Shown here piece after piece: positions 8,701-16,659 of a DNA stretch of 64,000 nucleotides. The stretch is taken from the NCBI RefSeq assembly GCF_015352425.1, contig NZ_JADKNH010000011.1, positions 124,001 through 188,000 of the forward strand, read 5' to 3'. A program made the translations under genes and the position numbers. Position 1 is the stretch's first letter, and every line of letters begins with the position of its first letter. The notes beneath the pieces were generated by a model. That model worked only from the letters and a program-made list of their open reading frames with translations. It searched no databases and was not told where the DNA came from. The DNA is from Fusibacter ferrireducens (GTDB lineage Bacteria > Bacillota > Clostridia > Peptostreptococcales > Acidaminobacteraceae).

Positions 8701-9033
8701 ATGGAAAAAGTAATAAAAAAAATACATGAATTATTGTCAGATAAGAAAGCTCAAGATATTGTTACCTTATCCCTTTTTGAAGTCACTACGATTGCAGATT
8801 ATTTTATATTGGCAACGGGAACTTCATCAACCCACATCAACGCTCTCAGTGAACACATAGAAAAAGAACTTGCAAAAGAGCAGATTTTTCCCAGACATAA
8901 AGAGGGCAAGCGAAACGGTGAGTGGGTTCTTATGGATTATACAGATATAGTCATCCATATTTTTAACAGGGAAACGAGAGCTTATTATGATCTTGAACGC
9001 ATTTGGAGTGATGCAAAATACATTGAAATTTAG
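8701..9033 (+). CDS. rsfS: Ribosomal silencing factor RsfS
   Basis: RsfS binds L14 and blocks subunit joining when nutrients are short. The 110-residue protein matches the family throughout (ADYFILATGTSSTHINAL, the RHKEGKRNGEWVLMDY region, and FNRETRAYYDLERIW). A ribosome-binding site TTAGGAG lies upstream of the ATG. Order nadD-yqeK-rsfS is standard in Firmicutes. Confidence 0.95.
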   Translation: MEKVIKKIHELLSDKKAQDIVTLSLFEVTTIADYFILATGTSSTHINALSEHIEKELAKEQIFPRHKEGKRNGEWVLMDYTDIVIHIFNRETRAYYDLERIWSDAKYIEI

Positions 9034-9043
9034 GGGGCGAAAT

Positions 9044-9676
9044 ATGATTCATCCAATTCTTGAGAATTTTATAACAGTGGCAAAAGGGGTTGCAGAAACC
9101 TTCGGTTCAAATTGTGAAGTTGTCATTCACGATTTTAGCAATCTTGAGAGTTCAATTGTAGCTATTTTCAATGGACATGTGACGGGAAGAACCATCGAAA
9201 CTCAGATGACAGACTCTATTCTAGAAAAGATTAACAGACACCAAGAGGGACATGATGTATATAATTATACTGGAAAGAGTACTCTAGGCAGAGAGCTCAA
9301 ATCCACAACAACATTTATTAGAGATCTAGATCAAGAAATTATTGGCTGTATGTGCATCAATTTCGATATTACAGATATGCTCAGTGCAAGAAATGTCATG
9401 AATGAACTTTGTAGAGTTGATGAGAATGAACTTGAAACGATTGGGGAAGTAAACAAAGTCAATGATGTTCTGTATGATATCGTGGAGAGTACAATCCATA
9501 AATTTGGCAGACCAGTGATTTACCTTACTAAAGATGAAAAAGTAAGTATTGTAAAAGATTTAGAAGAAAAGGGCGTCTTTTTAATTAAAGGGGCTATTGA
9601 TTATGTTGCAAATGCTTTGCAAGTTTCAAGATATACAATTTATAACTATCTCGATGGTATTCGAGAAACTAAATAG
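9044..9676 (+). CDS. YheO/DauR-type PAS-HTH transcriptional regulator
   Basis: This 210-residue protein has a YheO-like PAS domain (about 5-120, with VVIHDF near 30 and a GCMCINFDITD segment) and a C-terminal helix-turn-helix (about 165-208, ending in VSRYTIYNYLDGI). The start at 9044 follows GGGGGCGA by 5 bases; an upstream in-frame ATG at 8987 would run inside rsfS. The gene sits 9 bases before ridA, a pairing also seen for relatives, so it may respond to an amino-acid-derived metabolite. The ligand is not predictable. Confidence 0.85.
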   Translation: MIHPILENFITVAKGVAETFGSNCEVVIHDFSNLESSIVAIFNGHVTGRTIETQMTDSILEKINRHQEGHDVYNYTGKSTLGRELKSTTTFIRDLDQEIIGCMCINFDITDMLSARNVMNELCRVDENELETIGEVNKVNDVLYDIVESTIHKFGRPVIYLTKDEKVSIVKDLEEKGVFLIKGAIDYVANALQVSRYTIYNYLDGIRETK

Positions 9677-9685
9677 GAGGAATTT

Positions 9686-10072
9686 ATGTTAAAAATTATC
9701 GCAACAGAAAAAGCACCAGCAGCTGTAGGACCATATTCTCAAGGCGTAGAAGCCGGTGGATTTATTTATGTTTCAGGACAAGTACCTTTAATTCCTGGAA
9801 AAGGCGAACTCGTTAAAGGTGATATCAAATTGGCAACTAAACAATCGTTAGAGAATGCAAAAGCGATTTTAGAAGAAGCAGGCGCATCTTTAAATGATGT
9901 TGTAAAAGTGACTGTTCTTTTAAATGATATCACTCAATTTGCGGATATGAATGCTGTTTATGCAGAGTACTTTACAGATCATAAGCCTGCTAGAGCTGCT
10001 TTTGAAGTTGCAAATTTACCACTTGGTGCTGATGTTGAAATTGAAATGATTGCATATGTTGGACAAAAATAA
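9686..10072 (+). CDS. ridA: RidA/YjgF enamine-imine deaminase
   Basis: RidA hydrolyses reactive enamine/imine intermediates released by PLP-dependent dehydratases, protecting other PLP enzymes. The 128-residue protein contains KAPAAVGPYSQGVEAGGF, YVSGQVPL, and the active-site arginine region KPARAAFEV near residue 105. The start follows TAGGAGGAAT. It follows the YheO-type regulator closely and ends before a strong terminator. Confidence 0.95.
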   Translation: MLKIIATEKAPAAVGPYSQGVEAGGFIYVSGQVPLIPGKGELVKGDIKLATKQSLENAKAILEEAGASLNDVVKVTVLLNDITQFADMNAVYAEYFTDHKPARAAFEVANLPLGADVEIEMIAYVGQK

Positions 10073-10115
10073 AGAGCAGTAATTTCTCAACTCAATCAAA
10101 GTGAAGACAAGTAAA

Positions 10116-10167
10116 AAGAGATGTTGGAGTTCAGTGATCAAATGAACTTTAACATCTCTTATTTTTT
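10116..10167. terminator. Bidirectional terminator between ridA and the dac gene
   Basis: AAGAGATGTT pairs with AACATCTCTT, with an inner GTTCA/TGAAC extension, and is followed by a T-rich tail (ATTTTTTATG). It lies between two convergent genes and could serve both. Confidence 0.75.
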
Positions 10168-10197
10168 ATGCTTTTTTCCATATATTTTTTTATGTGT

Positions 10198-11568
10198 CTA
10201 TTTTGTAGATCTCTTTTGAATCAATTGTGCTTGTCTTTTTTGTCTCAGTCGATTTAATGTTGCGATTGTACGCCATAGAACAAGGGCTAAAAAGACTTTA
10301 AGTGTCAGCATAAGCATATTTTTTAAATTGAAGAAGTCACTCTTGGGTTCTGAAAATGTTTTTGTTTCAACAGTGATCAGGTCTTCACCAAGATAAGTGT
10401 CAGCAGAGACAAGATTGACTTCGCTCACGAGTAAATCATTTAGATAGTATGATACTCGGCCCAATACTTCACCTTTTGCAACGGGTAGCGTAATTTGATC
10501 TTGAATCGTTTCCTGTCGATTGAGATCTGCAACGGATAAATTGGTCGGTAAGTTGACAGAGAGTGGGCCTTCAGTGATTAAATGTATAGAAGTGTTTCTT
10601 TTATCGTCAAGTGTTTTTATATTCACTTCTTCACCAAGTGCATAGAGCTCATAAGTTATCGTGCCGTACAAGCCATAGTCGATTAATTTTCTGGTATCAA
10701 TATACATATTAGTACCCTGAGACTTTAAAATAACAGAGATAAAACTGCGACCATCTAATGTGGCTGCGCCGACAAAACAATGTAATGCTTTTGTCGTATA
10801 GCCACTTTTGATGCCAGTCATAAGTTCATAGCCCTTTGTCACGTTACTGCCTCTATAAGCTATTTTATCACTTGAGCCCGGTACGCCAGTGATGAATTTA
10901 TTGGAGTGATTTAAGTAGCGTATTTCTGTTTTAACGGCATTAGCAGGAATTTCAAATCTCGGTGTCATGATGATTGCTTTAAAAGTTTCATTTTGCATTG
11001 CATATTTTGCAATCATTGCAAGGTCATAAGAGGTTGTCAAGTGATCCGGATCGGGAAGCCCATGAGGATTTTGAAAGTTTGAGTTAAGTGCCCCCATTGA
11101 AGCTGCGCGTTCATTCATGACTTTAGCAAAACTCTCAATTGTGCCAGAATGTGTTTTTGCAAGTGCTTCAGCTGCATCATTAGCACTTACCATGAGCATG
11201 GCGTGTAGGAGTTCGTTAACCGTCAATACTTCGCCGGCTTCGAGAGCAATACTACTGCCATCAACGCCTTCCATATCCTTAGTAATGGTGACCTCTTGGT
11301 TTAAATCTAAATCTTCAATAATGATAATAGCCGTCAATATTTTAGTTGTACTCGCAGGGTACATAGGGATGTTTTCATTCTTAGTGAAAAGTATTTGACC
11401 GGTATTTTGATCTATTAAAATGGCGCTTTCTGCCACAAGGTCACTTGCTGTAAGTGTATAATCGTCTTCACCTTCTGCAAAAGCAATTGTCAATTGTAGA
11501 ATGAAAAGTATCAAACAAAGTAAAAGCGTTATCTTTTTTATTTTCTTGCTCAATAGGCTAGGTGTCAT
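10198..11568 (-). CDS. dacF: D-alanyl-D-alanine carboxypeptidase, DacF/PBP5 family
   Basis: This low-molecular-weight penicillin-binding protein trims the terminal D-Ala from peptidoglycan stem peptides. A signal peptide covers about residues 1-31 (hydrophobic run LLLCLILFILQLTIAFA). The catalytic motifs are STTK (S73, K76), SAN (S128-N130) and KSG (254-256), followed by a PBP5 C-terminal beta domain (about 300-395). A C-terminal hydrophobic segment (MLMLTLKVFLALVLW) and a basic tail anchor it to the membrane. At 456 residues it is longer than average. It is transcribed opposite to its neighbours. The exact subfamily (DacA, DacB or DacF) is uncertain. Confidence 0.92.
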   Translation of the reverse strand: MTPSLLSKKIKKITLLLCLILFILQLTIAFAEGEDDYTLTASDLVAESAILIDQNTGQILFTKNENIPMYPASTTKILTAIIIIEDLDLNQEVTITKDMEGVDGSSIALEAGEVLTVNELLHAMLMVSANDAAEALAKTHSGTIESFAKVMNERAASMGALNSNFQNPHGLPDPDHLTTSYDLAMIAKYAMQNETFKAIIMTPRFEIPANAVKTEIRYLNHSNKFITGVPGSSDKIAYRGSNVTKGYELMTGIKSGYTTKALHCFVGAATLDGRSFISVILKSQGTNMYIDTRKLIDYGLYGTITYELYALGEEVNIKTLDDKRNTSIHLITEGPLSVNLPTNLSVADLNRQETIQDQITLPVAKGEVLGRVSYYLNDLLVSEVNLVSADTYLGEDLITVETKTFSEPKSDFFNLKNMLMLTLKVFLALVLWRTIATLNRLRQKRQAQLIQKRSTK

Positions 11569-11610
11569 AAATCCTCCAAATGGTATTTTATGGTAATTTC
11601 TGAAATGATA

Positions 11611-11619
11611 TGATATAAT
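11611..11619 (+). promoter_or_regulatory. Extended -10 promoter for the comEA-like gene
   Basis: TGATATAAT contains a perfect TATAAT with the TGN extension. No good -35 is present. Transcription from here would begin near 11626, which argues that the gene starts at the TTG at 11646 and not at the ATG at 11625. Confidence 0.55.
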
Positions 11620-11645
11620 TGGATATGAAAAGGGGGCGATCCAAT

Positions 11646-12188
11646 TTGAATGCGAAGAGAAAAGTATATGTTGTGGTTTTAATGCTCGTATTATTTAGGC
11701 TTTTCAATATTTATGCATCTTTACAGACCTCTATTTTATCATACAGATCAATAGAGATTCAACCTATTCAGGCAAATGAGACACCAAGTAATTTAGGCAA
11801 AGTTGTGGCAAATGTATCAGAATCATCCAAAGCTATACGATCAGATGAAATTCCAAGTGATATTCCAAGTGACTTTTCAAGTGATATTTCAAATGATATT
11901 TCAAATGACGCTTCCAATAATGCTGAAATATCGGATCATTCTAAAATGAATTCAAAGGATGATTCCAGCACTATTTTTGATCCAATTATTAAAATGGATA
12001 TTACGGTTGAAAAATTTAATTTATATGGTTTAGAAGAACTCATGCATTTTAAGGGTATAGGTGAAAAAACAGCACAGGCTATTATTGATTATAGAGAATT
12101 ACACGGCGAGTTCACAGACTTTAAAGCGCTCTTATCCGTCAAGGGCATTGGAGAAAAAAAGTTAGAACAACTCCTCAATGGGAGATAA
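11646..12188 (+). CDS. ComEA-like helix-hairpin-helix DNA-binding protein
   Basis: This 180-residue protein has an N-terminal membrane segment (VYVVVLMLVLFRLFNIYASL), a long Ser/Asp-rich linker (about residues 65-105) encoded by near-perfect 12-bp repeats, and two C-terminal helix-hairpin-helix motifs (FKGIGEKTAQAIIDYR and VKGIGEKKLEQLL). This resembles ComEA, the receptor that pulls transforming DNA through the wall, but no SLBB domain is visible. The TTG start is chosen because AGGGGG lies 9 bases upstream. comEC is 16 kb away and not linked. Confidence 0.8.
   Translation: MNAKRKVYVVVLMLVLFRLFNIYASLQTSILSYRSIEIQPIQANETPSNLGKVVANVSESSKAIRSDEIPSDIPSDFSSDISNDISNDASNNAEISDHSKMNSKDDSSTIFDPIIKMDITVEKFNLYGLEELMHFKGIGEKTAQAIIDYRELHGEFTDFKALLSVKGIGEKKLEQLLNGR
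11841..11916 (+). repeat. 12-bp coding repeats in the comEA-like linker
   Basis: The unit (CCA/TCA)-(AGT/AAT)-GAT-ATT is repeated about six times in frame and encodes a Ser-Asp/Asn-Asp-Ile linker. Such tracts often vary in copy number by slippage. Confidence 0.7.
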
Positions 12189-12211
12189 TGATACTTTTAT
12201 GAAAATCTTTT

Positions 12212-12220
12212 TGATATAAT
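12212..12220 (+). promoter_or_regulatory. Extended -10 promoter for selD
   Basis: TGATATAAT repeats the extended -10 form seen before the comEA-like gene. The predicted transcript has a leader of about 170 bases before the selD start. Confidence 0.5.
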
Positions 12221-12226
12221 ACTAGA

Positions 12227-12398
12227 ATAGAGCGTTAAAAGTCAAATGTTGAGTAATCCTCTATCTTCTGGTATCGTTTACGAGAAGTACACAAGAAAGC
12301 ATGGCATAGTATGGTATAGAAGGGGACTGTGAAACAGACTTTTGGCATTCTGTTAATAGAATTAATACATGAATCAATACGCAGAAAGGAGGGCCACA
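12227..12398 (+). other. Long 5' leader of selD, structure unresolved
   Basis: About 170 bases separate the likely promoter from the selD ATG and contain no ORF with a ribosome-binding site. A 6-bp hairpin (AACAGA / TCTGTT, about 12333-12354) is visible. No known riboswitch consensus was recognised. A strong site AAAGGAGGG precedes the start. Confidence 0.4.
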
Positions 12399-13436
12399 AT
12401 GGAAAAAATCAGATTAACTGCTTATACTGCCAGTGCAGGATGAGGCGCTAAAATTGGTCCTGAGACCTTAGCACAAGTTTTGTGCGATTTACCTAAATTT
12501 GAAGATGAGGCATTATTAGTTGGTTTTGAAACATCAGATGATGCTGCAGTCTACAAGATAAATGATGAACTGGCAATGATACAAACCTTAGACTTTTTTA
12601 CGCCTATTGTGGATAATCCGTATGACTTCGGACAAATTGCCGCGGCAAATGCGCTCAGTGATGTCTATGCCATGGGAGGCAAACCTACACTTGCCATGAA
12701 CATTGTTGGATTTCCAAATTGTCTGGCACCAGAAGTTCTAAAGGCAATTTTAAAAGGCGGTGCGGATAAAGTCAAAGAAGCGGGTGCGATTTTAGTAGGT
12801 GGGCATTCGATTGAAGACAATGAGCCGAAGTATGGCCTTTCTTGTACAGGTATGGTTCACCCAGAACAGATTTGGCTCAACTACGGCGCAATGCCTGGAG
12901 ACGTGCTAATACTCACTAAACCACTTGGAATAGGTGTTATTTCCACTGCGCTCAAAGAGAACCTGTTAAAAGAGCAAACCGTGAAAAAGGCAATTTTTAA
13001 TATGAGTGAACTCAATAAATATGCAAAAGAGGCCATTGAATCCTTTTCAGTTCATGCTTGTACTGATGTTACTGGATTTGGACTGTTGGGACATGCACTT
13101 GAGATGGCAAAGGGGAGTCATGTGAGCATAGAAATTGACACTTCATCGCTGGTGTTTATAGATGAATCTAAGGAAATGGCTGCCATGGGCATTATCCCAG
13201 CCGGTGCCTATAAGAATAAGTATTTTGTTGAGGCTGATACATGGATTGATGAGCAAGTTGATGAGGTTATTGTGGACTTGATTTGTGATCCGCAAACATC
13301 TGGGGGCTTACTATTTGCCGTTCCAGAAGATGAATTGGAGGCGGTTTTGGCTTCACTCCAAAAACAGGTTAGAACGGCTTATTGTGTCGTCGGTAAAATC
13401 CTTGAAAAAGAGACGTATTACTTGAAAGTTAAATAA
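12399..13436 (+). CDS. selD: Selenide, water dikinase containing selenocysteine
   Basis: SelD makes selenophosphate from selenide and ATP, the donor for selenocysteine and selenouridine. The reading frame starts at ATG 12399, crosses an in-frame TGA at 12441-12443 (residue 15), and continues to 13436 for 345 residues. The context is YTASAG-U-GAKIGPETLA, exactly where the family has its active-site Cys or Sec. Other motifs include the metal/ATP-binding VGGHSIEDNEPKYGLSCTG and TGFGLLGHALEM. The start is supported by AAAGGAGGG. The Cys often found two residues after the Sec is Ala here. No selA, selB or tRNA-Sec lies in the window. Confidence 0.95.
12447..12472 (+). promoter_or_regulatory. Putative bacterial SECIS hairpin in selD
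   Basis: Starting 3 bases after the UGA codon, GCTAA pairs with TTAGC and GGTC with GACC, separated on the 5' side by an AATT bulge and closed by a CTGA loop. Bacterial SECIS elements sit within about 40 bases after the UGA and have a bulged U and a G in the apical loop. Size and position fit. Confidence 0.65.
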
Positions 13437-13618
13437 ATTCATTACGATATCTTTATTAATTTGATTAATATTAATATTCTTGTTAAAATAAATGAAGATA
13501 CAGTAATATATTGTTACACTTATGAGATGGATGCTAAAAGGCTTAATTTATATTTGAAATAAAACGTGGTAATATGAGGCTGTTAAAATTTTAATAAAAT
13601 TATGATTGGAGTGAAACT

Positions 13619-14323
13619 ATGGCAGAGAAAATTTTGGTAGTTGATGATGAACCTATTCTGTTGAAGGGCTTGAAGTTCAGTTTAGAGCAAGAAGGCTATG
13701 AAGTAGAAACGGCGATGGACGGCAAAGAAGCGTATGATAAAATTCTTGAAAATGCATATGAGGCAGTTATATTGGATTTGATGTTACCGGGAATGGATGG
13801 TCTTGAAGTATGCAAGAAAGTAAGAGAGCAGTCCATGGTTCCAATATTGATGCTAACTGCAAAAGATGATGATTCCAGTAAGGTTTTAGGCCTTGAGTAC
13901 GGTGCAGATGACTACATTACGAAACCCTTCAATATGCTTGAATTAAAAGCAAGAATAAAAGCTATTTTGAGGCGTGTTCAAGTTTCTGATCAACATATTG
14001 CCTCCAATTTAATTAATGTTGGCGATTTCAACATCAATACGCTTGGTCGAAAAGTGGCTGTTAACGGAATAAATGTCAATTTGACTGCAAAAGAATTCGA
14101 TCTGCTCTTACTCTTGATGATGAATGAAGAAAAAGTGTACTCTAGGGAAGAACTTTTAGAGACAATTTGGGGATATGAGTACTTTGGTGATGTTCGAACT
14201 GTGGATGTTCATATAAGACGCTTAAGAGAAAAAATTGAGGAGAATTCTTCTCAACCAGATTATATCTTGACCAAATGGGGAGTTGGGTACTATTTTAAAA
14301 ATAAGAAAAAAAGAGTTCTTTAA
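13619..14323 (+). CDS. OmpR/PhoB-family response regulator
   Basis: This 234-residue protein has a receiver domain (1-118) with acidic pocket DDE (9-11), phosphoacceptor D53 (ILDLMLPGMDG), T80 and K102. A winged-helix DNA-binding domain (about 133-230) contains LTAKEFDLLLLL and RTVDVHIRRLREKIE. It is the partner of the kinase that overlaps its 3' end. Subfamily PhoP/WalR/MtrA-like. The gap between selD and this gene (13437-13618) is A+T-rich with no clear promoter. Confidence 0.95.
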   Translation: MAEKILVVDDEPILLKGLKFSLEQEGYEVETAMDGKEAYDKILENAYEAVILDLMLPGMDGLEVCKKVREQSMVPILMLTAKDDDSSKVLGLEYGADDYITKPFNMLELKARIKAILRRVQVSDQHIASNLINVGDFNINTLGRKVAVNGINVNLTAKEFDLLLLLMMNEEKVYSREELLETIWGYEYFGDVRTVDVHIRRLREKIEENSSQPDYILTKWGVGYYFKNKKKRVL

Positions 14324-15716
14324 AAGCATTAGGTGGAAACTTGTTTCCACCTATTTAATATTGATCGCATTTATACTCTTGTTGACCACCTTTTTTATAA
14401 GAGATTATTTGATCAAGTCTAATGTTTCTGAAACTCAGATGAATCAATTGGCGCAAAGTAATATCATTTCAAGTCAAATTGCACCTTATATGAATAATAT
14501 CAACAATCAATATACACGCAGTTATGTTGAAGATATCATCAAACAACACAGCTTGGATTCTGCGGCGAGAGTTTTAGTCATTGATCAAAAGATGAATGTG
14601 ATTTTAGATTCTTATGATGATTTTGAAAGTCAAAACATAGACCTAGTTGAAGTAAGATACGCTTTAATGGGGACGAATTCAGCGAATATATACAAACATG
14701 AGGTGAGTTATGTGATGTATACAGCTGTGCCGATTATCTTTCAAAATGAAATTATAGGTGTTATTTTTATGTCTATAAATGCTGACTTTATCTTTGAAAA
14801 TGTCCAAAGTATTTTAGACAAATTGATTATTATATTTTTAATCGCCTTATTTGTTTCTTTCTTTATAAGTGTTCTCTTTGCAGAAATTATTTCCACACCT
14901 ATAGAATTCTTAACAGAATCGGTTAAGAAAATCACCCTTGGGAATTATCAGACCAAAGTAGAAGTGAAGGGCAATGATGAAATCGGTGAACTCGGAAGCG
15001 CTTTTAACTCTATGACTGCGAAGCTGTTCCAAGTGGATGACCGACGCAAAAAATTTGTGTCCAATGTATCGCATGAACTCAGAACGCCAATGACTTCCAT
15101 GAAGATTCTTTCAGACACATTATTGTCACAAGAGCATTGGGATGAAGCTATCTACAGAGAATTTATGCAAGATATTAACAGTGAAATTGATCGGCTCAAT
15201 AACATCATTGACAGCTTGCTTTATTTAGTGCGCATTGAAAAGGATGAAATTGAACTGGATTATAGCGTCACCTATGTGAATTATCTCATTGAAAAAGTCA
15301 TAAAGACCATAAGACCCATTGCACAGAAGAAACATATAGAGACGACATTCGTATCTAATAACAAGATTCAGATTAATTTAGATCAGGAAAAGATGCAACA
15401 GTGTCTTTTAAATATCATTGGAAATGCCGTAAAGTATACTCCTGAAAACGGGATGGTCAATGTTTCTCTATTGGATCACAGGGATACAATTGCCATTTCA
15501 ATTGTCGACAATGGCATTGGGATACCTGAAAAAGATATTCCCTATATATTTGATCGCTTTTATAGAGTAGATGAAGCACGTGCACGAAAGACAGGTGGCA
15601 CGGGTCTAGGCCTTTCAATCGCCCAACAGATTGTCATGTTACATCAAGGTAGTATAGAAGTTACAAGTCATATGAATCAAGGGACGAATGTAACGATAAT
15701 ACTGCCAAAGAATTAG
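14283..15716 (+). CDS. Membrane sensor histidine kinase
   Basis: This protein (about 477 residues) has transmembrane segment 1 (about 20-40), an extracytoplasmic sensor (about 41-180), transmembrane segment 2 (about 181-200), HAMP (about 200-252), HisKA with H264 (NVSHELRTPM), and HATPase_c with N, G1 (VDNGIGIPEKD) and G2 (GGTGLGLSIAQQIV) boxes. The start is uncertain: no ATG exists upstream of the first membrane segment, and the TTG at 14283 overlaps the regulator by 41 bases. It pairs with the upstream response regulator. PhoR/WalK/MtrB-like; the signal is unknown. Confidence 0.92.
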   Translation: MGTILKIRKKEFFKSIRWKLVSTYLILIAFILLLTTFFIRDYLIKSNVSETQMNQLAQSNIISSQIAPYMNNINNQYTRSYVEDIIKQHSLDSAARVLVIDQKMNVILDSYDDFESQNIDLVEVRYALMGTNSANIYKHEVSYVMYTAVPIIFQNEIIGVIFMSINADFIFENVQSILDKLIIIFLIALFVSFFISVLFAEIISTPIEFLTESVKKITLGNYQTKVEVKGNDEIGELGSAFNSMTAKLFQVDDRRKKFVSNVSHELRTPMTSMKILSDTLLSQEHWDEAIYREFMQDINSEIDRLNNIIDSLLYLVRIEKDEIELDYSVTYVNYLIEKVIKTIRPIAQKKHIETTFVSNNKIQINLDQEKMQQCLLNIIGNAVKYTPENGMVNVSLLDHRDTIAISIVDNGIGIPEKDIPYIFDRFYRVDEARARKTGGTGLGLSIAQQIVMLHQGSIEVTSHMNQGTNVTIILPKN

Positions 15717-15725
15717 GAGGACTTT

Positions 15726-16589
15726 ATGAATTTCCCAGTAAGAAGCATTATAATCCTCATTCTGATCGTAGCGAGTTTGATATTTGGGCTCAATGTCAAT
15801 AGTACGTATCCGGATATAATGGATTCTAAATATATATCTCCAGATAAAGAGACAATTGCCTTTACAACAAGAATTTACTTTGTCTATGACCATGCCCTTA
15901 GAGGTGAAGACCGAAAGGTGGCCATACATGAAAACGATTTTGAAAAAGCAGTGCTCAAGGCCATTCAAGATGGCCCTAAAAATGTCAAGTATAAGAGTAT
16001 TTTTGACTATGATGTTCATGTGCTCTCTGTGGATTATGCCAATAACACATGTTATTTAAATCTTTCTAACAATGTCATGCATTCAGACCTTTGGGAAAGT
16101 GATGAACTGGATCTTTATATTTGGTCCATTGTCAATAGCCTCACAGAGATTAAACGTGTTTTCAACGTCCAGTTACTCATTGATGGTGAACGCGTTGATC
16201 GAAAAGTGTTGGGTTATTCGTTCCTAAATCCCTTGCCTAAAATGGAAAGCCTAAATTATGTAAAAGAGCGTACGGCATCTGATTCTGTAATTGATTTTGT
16301 CGACTACATCAATTCATCTCGTCTGGACTTAGCTTATGACCTCTTAACAGATAATACTAAGAAAATTTATGACTACATGGATTTTACCAAATACTCTAAT
16401 ACATTGAATAATGAAATCAATGGTTATACCCGAGACATGTACTTTACTAAAACATATAATGACCGTTGGGTCATCTATGTAAAATTCTTAAAAAACTTGA
16501 ATTCCAGTGATGTTCAAGTTCATTTTTATAAAAAGTGGACAGTTATTTTAATCGATGGAGAATACAAAATAGATCTGCTTAGAAATTAA
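15726..16589 (+). CDS. GerMN-domain protein
   Basis: This 287-residue protein has an uncleaved or signal-type N-terminal hydrophobic segment (IIILILIVASLIFGL). A GerMN-like domain follows (about 45-160; TRIYFVYDHAL, AVLKAIQDGP, CYLNLSNNVM), then a second alpha+beta region (about 185-285) that looks like a small NTF2-like fold. GerMN domains occur in the germination/sporulation protein GerM and in actinobacterial LpqB. It starts 9 bases after the kinase stop with AGGAGG, so it belongs to the same operon. An accessory role to the kinase is inference by analogy with LpqB-MtrAB. Confidence 0.75.
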   Translation: MNFPVRSIIILILIVASLIFGLNVNSTYPDIMDSKYISPDKETIAFTTRIYFVYDHALRGEDRKVAIHENDFEKAVLKAIQDGPKNVKYKSIFDYDVHVLSVDYANNTCYLNLSNNVMHSDLWESDELDLYIWSIVNSLTEIKRVFNVQLLIDGERVDRKVLGYSFLNPLPKMESLNYVKERTASDSVIDFVDYINSSRLDLAYDLLTDNTKKIYDYMDFTKYSNTLNNEINGYTRDMYFTKTYNDRWVIYVKFLKNLNSSDVQVHFYKKWTVILIDGEYKIDLLRN

Positions 16590-16659
16590 ATTTAATATAA
16601 TTGTCATGAGAATTTCCACGAAAAACGTTTATAATGTACTTAAGTGGAGGTTCTTTTTT

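Noticed and set aside
12480-13436. selD starting downstream of the TGA
   Set aside because: This would remove the catalytic residue and conserved N-terminus; no ribosome-binding site precedes it, while AAAGGAGGG precedes ATG 12399.
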